NCBI RefSeq assembly: GCF_014397115.1 | Contig: NZ_CP060720.1 | Span: 636,001-700,000 of the forward strand | Direction of reading: 5' to 3' | From: Vagococcus carniphilus | Lineage (GTDB): Bacteria; Bacillota; Bacilli; Lactobacillales; Vagococcaceae | DNA: 64,000 bases | Shown: positions 45,258 through 54,985 of the stretch, piece after piece | How the letters are laid out: each line of letters begins with the position of its first letter | Position numbering within the stretch: the first letter of the stretch is position 1 | Program-made: the position numbers and the translations under genes | Notes under the pieces: generated by a model | What the model saw: only the letters and a program-made list of their open reading frames with translations | What the model was told of the DNA's origin: nothing | The model's database searches: none

Positions 45258-46046
45258 TCATAGTTCCTTAGCCAAATCATCCATTGTTAGGACTTCAGAA
45301 TCAACCGAATATAAGGAAGAAAGAAGTTTTGGTACAAATGGTTGATCGAGTCCAGATGATTGAAGCAACTCTTCGTTATAAAAAATACGTTTAGTTGAGT
45401 CATCTGCAATTACTTTAGTTTCTTTTAAGACAAGGGCACGCTTAAAGTTTTCTGCAATAAACTCCATGTCATGAGAAATCATAAGAACTGTTGTCTGTTG
45501 GTTATTTAGATAACTTAATATATTTTTCAAAATTTCTTTTCCTTTCTTTTCTTGTCCTGCTGTTGGTTCATCGAAAATAATATATGTTGGTTTTTGAAGA
45601 ATAATACTAGCAATTGTTATAAACTTACGCGTTGACCAAGGCAAGTTATAAGGATGACTATCTAAATGATTCTCTAGTTGGCACAAAGAAACAACCTCAT
45701 GAAAGAATTCTTTATCAGGGTAATCTTTATGGGGATAACTAATCTCTTTTTCCACAGTGGATAAAAAGATTTGATCATCTGGATTTTGAAAGACATAACC
45801 AATTAGAGATGCTTTTTCCTTATTTTTTAAAGGATAAATCTCTTTTGAATCGATGGTAACAGTCCCATGTTCAGGATTGAGCAAACCACAGCACAATTTA
45901 GCAAATGTGCTTTTACCAGCACCATTTTCTCCGATAATAGCTGTTTGTTCACCGCGTTCAATCGTAACGGAAACATCTTGTAACGCCCAATCACTTTCTT
46001 CATTGTATCTATAAGATACGTGTTCAAAACAAATTGCTTCTTTCAT
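45258..46046 (-). CDS. ECF transporter ATPase with non-canonical signature
   Basis: A 262-residue EcfA-type ATPase, last gene of a four-gene importer operon. Walker A GENGAGKST and Walker B IIFDEPTAGQ are intact and a switch histidine follows (MISHDMEF). The ABC signature, normally LSGGQ, reads LPWSTRKF, so one of the two composite ATP sites in the EcfA heterodimer is likely altered. Such asymmetry is known in ABC transporters. Start 46046 is eight bases after the stop of the other ATPase. Confidence 0.88.
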   Translation of the reverse strand: MKEAICFEHVSYRYNEESDWALQDVSVTIERGEQTAIIGENGAGKSTFAKLCCGLLNPEHGTVTIDSKEIYPLKNKEKASLIGYVFQNPDDQIFLSTVEKEISYPHKDYPDKEFFHEVVSLCQLENHLDSHPYNLPWSTRKFITIASIILQKPTYIIFDEPTAGQEKKGKEILKNILSYLNNQQTTVLMISHDMEFIAENFKRALVLKETKVIADDSTKRIFYNEELLQSSGLDQPFVPKLLSSLYSVDSEVLTMDDLAKEL

Positions 46047-46054
46047 TTTAAAAC

Positions 46055-46906
46055 CTACTTTCTATCTCGATAAAACAGTAAGACTTCTTCAATTTCTTGT
46101 TGCTTTGTTGGGAGAAAATCAAGAGAATATGTCTCTTTAAGTAACTGGCCCAACGCCAATATGTTTGGCATTTCAACGCCAAACATAGCCAATCGATCGT
46201 CTAAAAAGGCAATCTCTGGTTTGTCATCGACAACTATTTTTCCCTCATGAATAATTAAAATTCGAGTTGCATATTCATAGAGAAGGTCTATTTTGTGCTC
46301 AACTAAAAAAATAGTTTTTCCATTTTTTTGATTCTCTTTTAGTAGAGAGAAAATTTCTTTTGTTGCAGCTGGATCAAGTTGTGAGGTTGGTTCATCAGCA
46401 ATTAAAATCTCAGGATTCATTGCAAGAACAGAACCTAGCGCAACTTTTTGTTGTTGTCCTCCTGAAAGATACAAGGGGTGCTTATCTTGAATCGATGTTA
46501 ATCCCAAATCAGTCAGAGTACGTGTCACATTATTTATTATTTTTTCCTTAGGCAAACCTAGATTTTCTAAACCAAAAGCCATCTCTTGAAATACAGTTTC
46601 TTCAATACCGCTCATCTGTGTGAAAGGATTTTGAAAAACATAACCAACTAAATCAGCGATATCAGAAAGACGTTTCATTTCATGAATCTTTTTTTCAGCC
46701 AATGTAATCTGTCCAGAAAATTCTCCCTTATAAAAAAGTGGAGCAAAACCCCTTAATGCATGACAAAAAGTTGTTTTTCCAGAACCGTTTTGACCAACAA
46801 TTCCGATGAACTCTCCCTTTTGTGCTTCAAAAGATAGGTCATTTAAGACGGGTTCTTCAGATAAAGGATAACTATAAGTTAGGTTATCACAAGTTATATA
46901 GGCCAT
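46055..46906 (-). CDS. ECF transporter ATPase
   Basis: A 283-residue EcfA-type ATPase with canonical motifs: Walker A GQNGSGKTT, signature LSGGQQQKVALG, Walker B LIADEPTSQLD and switch histidine in LVEHKID. It pairs with the other ATPase and with EcfT. The start overlaps the end of EcfT by 13 bases. Confidence 0.92.
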   Translation of the reverse strand: MAYITCDNLTYSYPLSEEPVLNDLSFEAQKGEFIGIVGQNGSGKTTFCHALRGFAPLFYKGEFSGQITLAEKKIHEMKRLSDIADLVGYVFQNPFTQMSGIEETVFQEMAFGLENLGLPKEKIINNVTRTLTDLGLTSIQDKHPLYLSGGQQQKVALGSVLAMNPEILIADEPTSQLDPAATKEIFSLLKENQKNGKTIFLVEHKIDLLYEYATRILIIHEGKIVVDDKPEIAFLDDRLAMFGVEMPNILALGQLLKETYSLDFLPTKQQEIEEVLLFYRDRK

Positions 46907-47652
46907 ATGGATACCACCTTTAGTAAGATTAAAGAAGCACTACCTAAAAGAGATAAAGTAATAACCCATTTATCATAAGCATGCTTTTTAAAAGAATTTA
47001 AATAAACTTTTTTATGGGGTGAAAAAAAAGCTCTCGTTTCAAGGGTTAAGGCTCTTTCTTCCGTTGACATTAATGAACTTAAAATTAATGGTGTAATCGT
47101 TGGTAAAAAGGCTTTTAACCTAGTTGAAATACTACCACTCATCTCAATTCCACGAATTTTTTGAGCTTGCATAATAGCTTTAGAGCGCTGAATAATTTGT
47201 GGTACTAACATCATAGTAGCGAGTAAGACGTAAGTAACAGACTTAGGGACACCAATTTCTTCTAATGCTATAGTGAAATCTTTCACTTTAGTAACGTGAA
47301 AGAAAAGCAAAATACAACTTGAAATTAGGCATAACCTAATAAATAAATTAACAGCAAAACTAATGGACTCAGTTGATATTCGGATAATGAACCAAGAAAA
47401 TAAAATATGTTCTCCCGGTTTAAATAAAATTTGCATAAGAAACATGGGAAGAAATAATAATAAAATAGTAATTAATATTTTATTGATAAGCCCTAACTTA
47501 TTTGGCACAAGTAAAAAGAGTAAAATAAGAATAATGAATAAACTTATAATGACTTTTTTCGTTGGAAATAAATTAATTAAAAATAATAAAAATGTCATAA
47601 CAGATGCTTTAGTTAGCGGATGGATAGTCTCAAGAGTATTGGTTGTTTTCAT
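46894..47652 (-). CDS. ecfT: ECF transporter transmembrane subunit EcfT
   Basis: A 252-residue membrane protein with about five helices and the coupling-helix region (KIRGIEMSG, TEERALTLETRAF; the A-R-G/A-R-A type motifs of EcfT). It couples the S component to the two ATPases. I chose ATG 47652, five bases after the S-component stop, because the longer GTG at 47691 has no better ribosome site and would overlap the S gene; the start is not certain. Confidence 0.88.
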   Translation of the reverse strand: MKTTNTLETIHPLTKASVMTFLLFLINLFPTKKVIISLFIILILLFLLVPNKLGLINKILITILLLFLPMFLMQILFKPGEHILFSWFIIRISTESISFAVNLFIRLCLISSCILLFFHVTKVKDFTIALEEIGVPKSVTYVLLATMMLVPQIIQRSKAIMQAQKIRGIEMSGSISTRLKAFLPTITPLILSSLMSTEERALTLETRAFFSPHKKVYLNSFKKHAYDKWVITLSLLGSASLILLKVVSIWPI

Positions 47653-47656
47653 ACGT

Positions 47657-48256
47657 CTATTTTTTTCTGCTGTTGATGTAGATTGGTCCACAAGGGTATT
47701 TGATCAACAAGCGATCAGGCATGCTTTTTACGACCAATAAGCTTAAAATAATAGAAAGAGATTTATCTGCTAAGTTTGAAATAAAGACAACACCAAAAAT
47801 GGATTTAACCATTTCTTGACCGTTTGCTAAAAGAGTTGCAATAATTAAAGAAGAACCATCTCCAGTAATACCACCGTAAAATGTAATACGAACAAAACTA
47901 CCAATAATAGCAACAAGTAAACCAGTTATTAACATAGCTAAAAGAGATTTTGGAACAGATGTGAAATATCCTTTTTTAGAAAAGATACCAACAGCTGTTG
48001 CTAAACCTAAACTAACTAGAATAAATGCAAAATAACCTGGACTTGTGATCATACTAACAAGTTTACCTGCAAGAGCGGTAGAAATACCTACCCATGGACC
48101 TGCAAGAACACTACTTAGTATCGTGCCAATTGTATCAAGATGCAAAGGTAATTTTAGTGCGCTATTAATTTGACCTCCAATAAAATTGATAGCAACGCCA
48201 ATCGGGATTAATAAAATAGTCATTGAGTTAAAATCTTGTTTAATCTTATTAAACAT
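47657..48256 (-). CDS. ECF transporter substrate-binding S component
   Basis: A 199-residue membrane protein with about six helices: KLPLHLDTIGTI, VLAGPWVGISTA and GYFAFILVSLGLATAVG are S-component features. From memory it resembles the CD3073 family of putative ECF S components named after Clostridioides difficile, which is encoded beside a TudS-related desulfidase. The same neighbour is present here, divergently. The substrate is unknown; a thio-compound is inferred. AAAGGTTGG precedes the ATG. Confidence 0.82.
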   Translation of the reverse strand: MFNKIKQDFNSMTILLIPIGVAINFIGGQINSALKLPLHLDTIGTILSSVLAGPWVGISTALAGKLVSMITSPGYFAFILVSLGLATAVGIFSKKGYFTSVPKSLLAMLITGLLVAIIGSFVRITFYGGITGDGSSLIIATLLANGQEMVKSIFGVVFISNLADKSLSIILSLLVVKSMPDRLLIKYPCGPIYINSRKK

Positions 48257-48385
48257 AACAAAACCAACCTTTCAAAAATAAATGTTTTTATTTATATAAA
48301 GTTGATCTTCAAAACACAACTACTTTATTAAATTTTTGGGTTTGATTGTTAAAAAATTCCTCCTCTGCTATTATTTGATTAAGTA

Positions 48386-48411
48386 ATGTATTTTAAAGAA
48401 AAACAATACAT
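48386..48411. promoter_or_regulatory. Inverted repeat between ECF operon and desulfidase gene
   Basis: ATGTATT (48386-48392) and AATACAT (48405-48411) are perfect complements 12 bases apart in the 179-base divergent region, just upstream of the desulfidase ribosome site. Candidate operator. Confidence 0.45.
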
Positions 48412-48435
48412 ACAACGTTAAAAAAGGAGAAAGAT

Positions 48436-48996
48436 ATGAAAAAGATACTATATGTTGCTCATTGTTTGTTAAATCCTTCTGCCAAGTTGCAATCAGAAGA
48501 AGCATCTCTAGCAGCTGAAGACAAGCTTAGAAAAGAAGTCTTAATCAAAGCAATCGAGCAAGACATCCACATTGCTCAGCTTCCTTGTCCAGAATTTACT
48601 CTTTATGGACCAAGAAGATGGGGACATGTGAAAGATCAATTTAATAACCCTTTTTATAAAAAACATTGCGTCTCTATATTAACACCTATCTTAGATGAAA
48701 TGGAAGCGTATTATGAAGAAAAAAGTCTTTTTGATATTATTGGTATTATAGGAGTTGATGGGAGTCCAAGCTGTGGTGTGGACTGTACCTACCGTTCTCA
48801 TTGTTGGATGGGAGAATTTTCAGATAGAGAAAGCCCTTTAGAAGACGATTTAGCGTCTATTAGACGAGTGGATGAAAAGGGTGTGTTTATGGCTGTTTTA
48901 GAGGAAGAGTTAAAGAAGAGACACCTAGAAATTCCGTTAGTTGGGTTATACGCTCCAGAAAAAGAAAAAGTACTATCATTATTTGATGTGGAGTAA
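48436..48996 (+). CDS. TudS-related (DUF523-type) putative desulfidase
   Basis: A 186-residue protein with conserved cysteines placed as in TudS/DUF523: AHCLLNP near residue 8, QLPCPEF, and DGSPSCGVDC. TudS uses a [4Fe-4S] cluster held by such cysteines to remove sulfur from thiouracil. I recall a CD3072 TudS-related group, which this resembles; the reaction here is inferred. It is divergent from the ECF importer, which may supply its substrate. AAAAGGAGA ribosome site. Confidence 0.78.
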   Translation: MKKILYVAHCLLNPSAKLQSEEASLAAEDKLRKEVLIKAIEQDIHIAQLPCPEFTLYGPRRWGHVKDQFNNPFYKKHCVSILTPILDEMEAYYEEKSLFDIIGIIGVDGSPSCGVDCTYRSHCWMGEFSDRESPLEDDLASIRRVDEKGVFMAVLEEELKKRHLEIPLVGLYAPEKEKVLSLFDVE

Positions 48997-49000
48997 ATTT

Positions 49001-49040
49001 AAAAGCATGATTGTGATTTTTTGATCATAATCATGCTTTT
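49001..49040. terminator. Bidirectional terminator
   Basis: AAAAGCATGATTGTGAT pairs with ATCATAATCATGCTTTT, with G-T pairs, between convergent genes. Confidence 0.88.
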
Positions 49041-49046
49041 ATTAAA

Positions 49047-50402
49047 TTATTTGGCCAAGCAAAAGAACTCATAGTAAAGAGCTTTAATAGCGTCTTTTTC
49101 ATTCGCGTCATCAATCGCAAATAGAATACTGACCTCAGAAGATCCCTGAGAAATCATTTCTAAGTTGATGTGATTTCTTGATAGAGCTGAAGTAGCTCTT
49201 GAAGCTACCCCAATGTTATTTCGCATGCCTTCTCCAACAAGAGCTATCATAGAAATGTTATGTTTAACAATAATTTCATCTAAATCAAGAGTTTCTTGAA
49301 GTCTCTTGATTAACTCAGCTTCAAGAGAGTTATTTAACTGATCTTTTCTTAAAATAATTGTAATATCATCAATTCCAGAGGGAAGGTGCTCATACTGTAA
49401 TTCTAAATCTTTTAGTATTTTTAAAACGGAGTAGCCAAAACCTAATTGTCTATTCATTAAGTATTTACTAATATAGATACTTGTGAAACCAGAGTCACCA
49501 GCAATACCGACAACTGCCTCATTTGAAGTTGTTCTTTTTGAGGAAATTAAAGTACCTGGAGCACTTGGATTATTAGTGTTTTTTATAACAACAGGAATAT
49601 TAGCTTTAAAGGCAGGCATTAAAGCTTCATCGTGTAAAACTTTAAAACCAGAATAACTTAGTTCTCTCATCTCACTAAAAGTTAATTCCTTAATGGCGTG
49701 GCAATTAGGGATAATCCCAGGATGAGCAGAATAAATAGCATCTACATCAGTAAAATTTTCGTAGAGATCAGCTTTAACACCTGCTGCAACAATGGAGCCA
49801 GTTACATCAGAACCACCTCTTGAAAAAGTACAAATATCATTATTTTCAGTTATACCAAAGAAGCCAGGAATAACGGCTACTTTATCTAATTGTCGTAAGT
49901 TATATAGCTTTTCATAGGCTTCTTTTTTGATAATCGCATCTCCAGGAATATCTTCAACTAATAGACCAGCCTCTTTTGGATGAATGTACTGAGCAGGCAA
50001 ACCGTTGCGGCTAAAAAATTCAGCTATTAACATCGCATGGCAATTTTCACCACTTGATTTAAATAAATCCATGATTCTAGGAACGGAAACATAAGTGGTT
50101 TCTTTTAGGGAAGATAGAAGATGTTTGATTTCAGGAAGAGCTGTTTTTAAATTTAGTTCACGGCTTATCTCTTCATAGCGATGTATAATATCTTCTTCAA
50201 TCTGAGTTGTATTTTGTTTATTTAAAAAGGTTTCAGCATATTGAATAAGTAGGTCAGTGACTTTCGTGTCTGATTCTACTCGCTTTCCTGGTGCCGAAAC
50301 AATAACGAACCGTCGTTCAGGATCGGCTTTTACAATAGAAAGAACTTTTTGTAATTGTGTTGTATTTGAAAGAGAACTCCCACCAAACTTTGTCACCTTC
50401 AT
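49047..50402 (-). CDS. lysC: Aspartate kinase
   Basis: A 451-residue aspartokinase: KVTKFGGSSLSN at the start, FSRGGSDVTGS for substrate and ATP, and two C-terminal ACT domains (AALVGEGMRN-like region near 385). It commits aspartate to lysine, threonine and methionine synthesis. ATG 50402 follows GGAGGT; a longer frame starts at 50417. Single gene. The class and feedback amino acid (lysine or threonine) cannot be read, so the symbol is by convention. Confidence 0.9.
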   Translation of the reverse strand: MKVTKFGGSSLSNTTQLQKVLSIVKADPERRFVIVSAPGKRVESDTKVTDLLIQYAETFLNKQNTTQIEEDIIHRYEEISRELNLKTALPEIKHLLSSLKETTYVSVPRIMDLFKSSGENCHAMLIAEFFSRNGLPAQYIHPKEAGLLVEDIPGDAIIKKEAYEKLYNLRQLDKVAVIPGFFGITENNDICTFSRGGSDVTGSIVAAGVKADLYENFTDVDAIYSAHPGIIPNCHAIKELTFSEMRELSYSGFKVLHDEALMPAFKANIPVVIKNTNNPSAPGTLISSKRTTSNEAVVGIAGDSGFTSIYISKYLMNRQLGFGYSVLKILKDLELQYEHLPSGIDDITIILRKDQLNNSLEAELIKRLQETLDLDEIIVKHNISMIALVGEGMRNNIGVASRATSALSRNHINLEMISQGSSEVSILFAIDDANEKDAIKALYYEFFCLAK

Positions 50403-50589
50403 TTTAAAAACCTCCAAAATTAAAAATTGATTAATTTATACGATACAGAAGAGAATAATGAATTGCAAGAAAATCTAAAAAGTAAGATGAAAAAAGATGA
50501 AAATTTTCTTAAGAAGGTGAATTTAAGTGATTTTTAGATGAAAAAAAAGGAGGTTTTAGTAATTTATTAGTGATACAAAGAAGCGAATG

Positions 50590-50598
50590 TGATATAAT
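50590..50598 (+). promoter_or_regulatory. Extended -10 promoter of ezrA, long leader
   Basis: TGATATAAT is an extended -10 element. Transcription would start near 50605, giving a leader of about 140 bases before the ezrA start. I see no recognised riboswitch in that leader or in the rest of the 342-base gap before ezrA. Confidence 0.6.
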
Positions 50599-50744
50599 CT
50601 TTCTTAGATGTAAATTTTCTAATAATGAGATTGATTGCAAAGATAGACAAGCTTCAAGAGGACCGAAAAAGGAAAACTTTGATAGCTGTTTTTTTCTGGT
50701 GAGACGAAAGGGTAGTGGTGAATAACATTAATGGAGGAAATTTC

Positions 50745-52469
50745 ATGAATACTAAACTTTGGTTATGGCTTTTACTAATTGTTGTAATCCTTGCTGTTGC
50801 AACGTATTTGGTAGCTTTTTTTATGAGACGAAAAAATCAAGATCGACTGGAGGAGTTAGAAAAACGTAAAATTGCGTTATTTGATCTACCAGTTCTAGAA
50901 GAAGTTGATAGCGTCAAAAAAATGCACTTAGTAGGCCAAAGTCAAAATACTTTTAGAGAATGGAACCAAAAATGGATTGACATTTCTACCATATCATTTG
51001 CTGAATTAGAAAGCCTTATTTTTGAAATTGAAAATTTAAATGAAACATTCCGCTTGATGAAAGTTAAAGATGCGATTGAAGAAGCAGAATTAACTCTTGT
51101 AAACATGGAATCTGAAGTCGAAGAAATTCGAAAAGGATTAAGTGACTTAAAAGAAAGCGAAGTAAGAAACTCTGAAGCAGTTCAAGAAGCTTTAGATGCG
51201 TATGAAGCAATCAGTGAATCAGTTACATCTGACTCTGATAAATACGGTGTTTCTTATAAAGAATTAGAAAAACAAATTCAAAATGTTGAACGTGATTTTA
51301 CACAGTTCGTTGCTTTAAATACTGCTGGCGACCCAATGGAAGCTCGTACGGTATTAGAAAAAGCTGAAAAGAGAACTTATGAGATTCAAAAAGTAATTGA
51401 TGAAGTACCACCATTGTTTGAAACTTTGGATAAAGTCTTCCCTAAACAATTGAAGGAAATTAAAGATGGTTATGAGTCGATGAAAAAAGACCATTATGTC
51501 TTTGAAAATGACATCGTTCAAACAAACGTTGATAAATTAGATGGCAAGGTACGTTCTACTTTAATGAATTTAGAAAAATTAGAAGTAGAAAATGTTGGGA
51601 AATTAAATAGCGAAATCGCTAAAGAAATTGACCAATTATATGATGTGATGCAAAAAGAAATTGAAGCACGTCACTATGTGAATGAAAACAAAGCGACTTT
51701 AGTTAATTTCTTAGAACATGCAGATAAAAACAATCATTTATTATTAATTGAATTAGATACAGTCTCTCAAAGTTATGTGTTAAACAACAACGAATTAGGT
51801 AAAGTTCGAGGCTTCCAAGCACAAATGGAAGAAATGCAGAAAGAATTCGATGCAATAGAAGACAAATTAAAAAACAAAAAAGCAGTATTTTCACAAGTAG
51901 CTGCATTTTACCGCGAGAGTCTAGATCAATTAAAAGATATCGAAGAAGAACAAATCGAAACAGGCCAATCTATCAAGGACTTTGCTCCTCGTGAGAGAGA
52001 TGCCATTAAGAAGATCGATGACTATGAATTAGAGTTGCGTACATTGAAGAGACATATTGAAAAGCAACGTTTACCTGGAATACCAAGTAGCTACCTAGAA
52101 TTTTTCTTTGTAGCTGGTGAAAGAATTGAGGAATTAAGCCGCGAGCTTAATAAGATTAGAATAGATATGAATCATATCGATCGATTAGTTGGTTTATGTG
52201 AAGAAGATATTGCCACATTAAACGAAAAAACAAATAACTTAATCGATAGTGCTGCTTTAACAGAGCAAATGATTCAATACGCTAACCGTTTCCGTTTCTC
52301 TCATCCAGAAATCAAAAACGCGATTGATCGAAGCTTAAGTTTATTCTCGAGAGAACATCTTTATCAAGATGCTTTAGATACTATTTCTGAAGCGATTGAA
52401 AGAATCGAACCGGGAGTAACAGAGCGCATTAGAAAATATTATTATGATAATAAAGATAATATGATTTAA
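50745..52469 (+). CDS. ezrA: Septation ring formation regulator EzrA
   Basis: A 574-residue protein with one N-terminal membrane helix (about 4-24) facing out, then a cytosolic spectrin-like helical chain. The length and start region (RRKNQDRLEELEKRK, then LPVLEEVDSVKKMHLVGQ) match EzrA. It binds FtsZ at the septum and keeps rings from forming at the wrong sites; in cocci it also coordinates wall synthesis. ATG 50745 follows GGAGG. A terminator follows, separating it from the cysteine desulfurase gene, as is common in this order. Confidence 0.97.
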   Translation: MNTKLWLWLLLIVVILAVATYLVAFFMRRKNQDRLEELEKRKIALFDLPVLEEVDSVKKMHLVGQSQNTFREWNQKWIDISTISFAELESLIFEIENLNETFRLMKVKDAIEEAELTLVNMESEVEEIRKGLSDLKESEVRNSEAVQEALDAYEAISESVTSDSDKYGVSYKELEKQIQNVERDFTQFVALNTAGDPMEARTVLEKAEKRTYEIQKVIDEVPPLFETLDKVFPKQLKEIKDGYESMKKDHYVFENDIVQTNVDKLDGKVRSTLMNLEKLEVENVGKLNSEIAKEIDQLYDVMQKEIEARHYVNENKATLVNFLEHADKNNHLLLIELDTVSQSYVLNNNELGKVRGFQAQMEEMQKEFDAIEDKLKNKKAVFSQVAAFYRESLDQLKDIEEEQIETGQSIKDFAPRERDAIKKIDDYELELRTLKRHIEKQRLPGIPSSYLEFFFVAGERIEELSRELNKIRIDMNHIDRLVGLCEEDIATLNEKTNNLIDSAALTEQMIQYANRFRFSHPEIKNAIDRSLSLFSREHLYQDALDTISEAIERIEPGVTERIRKYYYDNKDNMI

Positions 52470-52496
52470 ACAGTAGCCTAGTCTACTGTTTTTTTC
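52468..52496 (+). terminator. Terminator of ezrA
   Basis: AAACAGTAG pairs with CTACTGTTT and is followed by a T-run. Confidence 0.85.
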
Positions 52497-52593
52497 TGTA
52501 AAAAAATAAGATTCAATAAAAATTGAGTTTGGTTGATGAAAATGAGACTAGGCGTTATAATGAAACATGAATTTTTAGAAATGAGTGACTAAA

Positions 52594-53745
52594 ATGATTT
52601 ATTTTGATAATAGTGCGACAACAGCTATCGATAAAAGTGTATTAGAAACCTATAAACGAACCAGTGAAAGATTTATTGGGAACCCATCCAGTCTACACCG
52701 ATTAGGAGAACAGGCAAATGTGCTACTAGATAAATCTAGAGATCAAATTGCCACACAATTGGGTGTCAAAAAAGAAGAATTATACTTTACGAGCGGGGGA
52801 ACAGAAAGTAATAATTGGGTGTTAAAAGGAACAGCAATCGAAAAACGACCTTTTGGAAATCACTTAATTATTTCGTCAGTCGAACACCCTTCAGTAACAG
52901 AAACAGCTAAACAATTGGAAAGCCTTGGCTTTGAAGTAAGTTATATTCCTGTATCAAAATCAGGTGAAATTAATGTTTCTGAACTTGAAAAGCTAATTAC
53001 AGACCAAACGATTTTAGTTTCAACAATCGTGGTGAATAGCGAAGTAGGTGTAATTCAACCGATTAAAGAAATTAGTTCTGTACTAGAAAACTATCCATCT
53101 ATTCACTATCATGTAGACGCTGTTCAAGCAGTGGGTAAAATACCAACAGAAGACTGGTTAACAGATCGCGTTGATTTCGCTAGTTTTTCTGCTCATAAAT
53201 TCCATGGACCAAGAGGTGTCGGGATCCTTTATTGGAAAAAAGGTAATAAGTTAGCACCACTTTTAACAGGCGGTGGACAAGAAAATAATAAACGTAGTAC
53301 AACAGAAAATACACCAGGTATTGTAAGTACTGCTAGAGCCTGTCGATTATTATTTGAAGACGAAGACTTAAAAGTAAAACATATTAAAAGAATTCGTGAT
53401 TACATTGCCGAGAATGCGGCAAAATTTTCAAAAGTAACTATTTTTTCACCAGAGGAAGAAAGACTTCAAGCTCCTCACATTTTATGTATGGGACTTAAAG
53501 GAATTAGAGGCGAAGTGTTAGTACATGCCTTTGAAGAAAAAGAAATTTATGTATCCACAACAAGTGCCTGTTCAAGTAAAAAGAAAATGTCTAGTAGTAC
53601 TTTACAATCAATGGGAGTACCAAGTAAACAAGCAGAAACAGCTATTAGAGTTAGTTTAGATGAAAAAAACACATCGGCTGAAGCAGAACAATTTTTAATT
53701 ATCTTAAAACAGTTACATGATAAATTTGAAAAAATTAACGGGTAA
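52594..53745 (+). CDS. iscS: Cysteine desulfurase (IscS/NifS type)
   Basis: A 383-residue class V aminotransferase-fold enzyme: IYFDNSATT start, PLP lysine in SFSAHKFHGPRG, and active cysteine in STTSACSSKKKMSS. It releases sulfur from cysteine for tRNA thiolation. It lies 12 bases before thiI, its usual partner for 4-thiouridine. ATG 52594 is chosen over GTG 52585; no strong ribosome site is seen for either. Confidence 0.94.
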   Translation: MIYFDNSATTAIDKSVLETYKRTSERFIGNPSSLHRLGEQANVLLDKSRDQIATQLGVKKEELYFTSGGTESNNWVLKGTAIEKRPFGNHLIISSVEHPSVTETAKQLESLGFEVSYIPVSKSGEINVSELEKLITDQTILVSTIVVNSEVGVIQPIKEISSVLENYPSIHYHVDAVQAVGKIPTEDWLTDRVDFASFSAHKFHGPRGVGILYWKKGNKLAPLLTGGGQENNKRSTTENTPGIVSTARACRLLFEDEDLKVKHIKRIRDYIAENAAKFSKVTIFSPEEERLQAPHILCMGLKGIRGEVLVHAFEEKEIYVSTTSACSSKKKMSSSTLQSMGVPSKQAETAIRVSLDEKNTSAEAEQFLIILKQLHDKFEKING

Positions 53746-53757
53746 AAGGGAGAACGT

Positions 53758-54975
53758 ATGAAATATACTGAAATTATGGTTCGCTACGGCGAGTTATCAA
53801 CAAAAGGAAAAAATAGACGTTTGTTTATTAGTCAATTATCAAATAACGTTAAAAAAAGCTTACATGAATTTGAAGAAATTAAAATTCAAGCTGACCGAGA
53901 TAGAATGCATTTGATATTAAACGGGGCAGATAGTGATAAAGTGATGAGTCATTTGGGTTCGATTTTTGGTATCCAAAGTTTTTCACCTGTTATCCGAGTT
54001 GAAAAAAACACAGAAGTCATTTGTCAAACAGCTGTTAAAATGGTAAAAGAAATCTGGACAGAAGGACAAACCTTTAAAGTACAAAGTCGTAGATCAGATA
54101 AGCAATTTATTTGGGATAGTAACGATATGAATAGGGAAGTCGGTGGAGCTATTTATCACGGTATCCCTGGTATCGAAGCTCAAATGATTAAGCCAGATAT
54201 TCGAGTTGATGTAGAAGTTAGATATGAAGCAGCTTACCTTTCTTGTTTGACTATCTTTGGTCCGGGGGGCTTACCTGTTGGATCAAGTGGTAAGGGAATG
54301 TTAATGTTATCAGGCGGAATCGATTCTCCTGTCGCAGGTTATTTAGGAATGAAACGAGGAGTAGAAATTGAAGCAGTCCATTTCTATAGCCCACCCTATA
54401 CAAGTGAAAAAGCATTACAAAAAGCTAAAGATTTAACAGTTAAGTTAACACCTTATGTTGGAGGTATTCAATTTATTACGGTTCCATTTACTGAAATCCA
54501 AGAAGAAATTAAGCGTTCCATCCCTTCTGGTTACTGGATGACTGTGACTAGACGATTCATGTTACGCTTGACTGATTTAATCCGTGAAGAAAGACATGGT
54601 TTAGCCATTATTAACGGCGAATCATTAGGCCAAGTAGCCTCTCAAACAATGCATAGTATGTTGGCTATTAATGAGGTGACTACAACACCAATTATTAGAC
54701 CCGTTATTACAATGGATAAAAGTGAAATCATTGAAATTGCCGAAGAAATTGATACATTTGAGTTAGCGATTCAACCTTTTGAAGATTGCTGTACGATTTT
54801 CGCTCCACCAGAACCAAAAACAAAACCAAAATTAGAAAAAGTTCTTCAATACGAAGAAAGATTAGATATTGAAGGAATGCTAGAGAGAGCAATGGCTGGA
54901 ATTACCATTGAAGAAATTAAATCAAGTGATAATTTTTTAAATGAGACCACAGAAGCTATGGATGAATTATTTTAA
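53758..54975 (+). CDS. thiI: tRNA 4-thiouridine synthase ThiI
   Basis: A 405-residue ThiI: N-terminal ferredoxin-like and THUMP domains (about 1-165), then the PP-loop ATP pyrophosphatase [11 protein letters not shown]. No rhodanese domain is present, as in Gram-positive ThiI. It uses sulfur from the preceding cysteine desulfurase to make s4U8 in tRNA. AAAGGGAGAA ribosome site; in operon with iscS. Confidence 0.97.
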   Translation: MKYTEIMVRYGELSTKGKNRRLFISQLSNNVKKSLHEFEEIKIQADRDRMHLILNGADSDKVMSHLGSIFGIQSFSPVIRVEKNTEVICQTAVKMVKEIWTEGQTFKVQSRRSDKQFIWDSNDMNREVGGAIYHGIPGIEAQMIKPDIRVDVEVRYEAAYLSCLTIFGPGGLPVGSSGKGMLMLSGGIDSPVAGYLGMKRGVEIEAVHFYSPPYTSEKALQKAKDLTVKLTPYVGGIQFITVPFTEIQEEIKRSIPSGYWMTVTRRFMLRLTDLIREERHGLAIINGESLGQVASQTMHSMLAINEVTTTPIIRPVITMDKSEIIEIAEEIDTFELAIQPFEDCCTIFAPPEPKTKPKLEKVLQYEERLDIEGMLERAMAGITIEEIKSSDNFLNETTEAMDELF

Positions 54976-54985
54976 GTAAAATTAG

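Noticed and set aside
45154-45345. Small ORF of 63 codons downstream of the pyrophosphohydrolase-like gene
   Set aside because: It runs across a bidirectional terminator and into the antisense of the ATPase gene.
47363-47740. ORF of 125 codons opposite the EcfT gene
   Set aside because: It is the antisense shadow of conserved EcfT and S-component genes.
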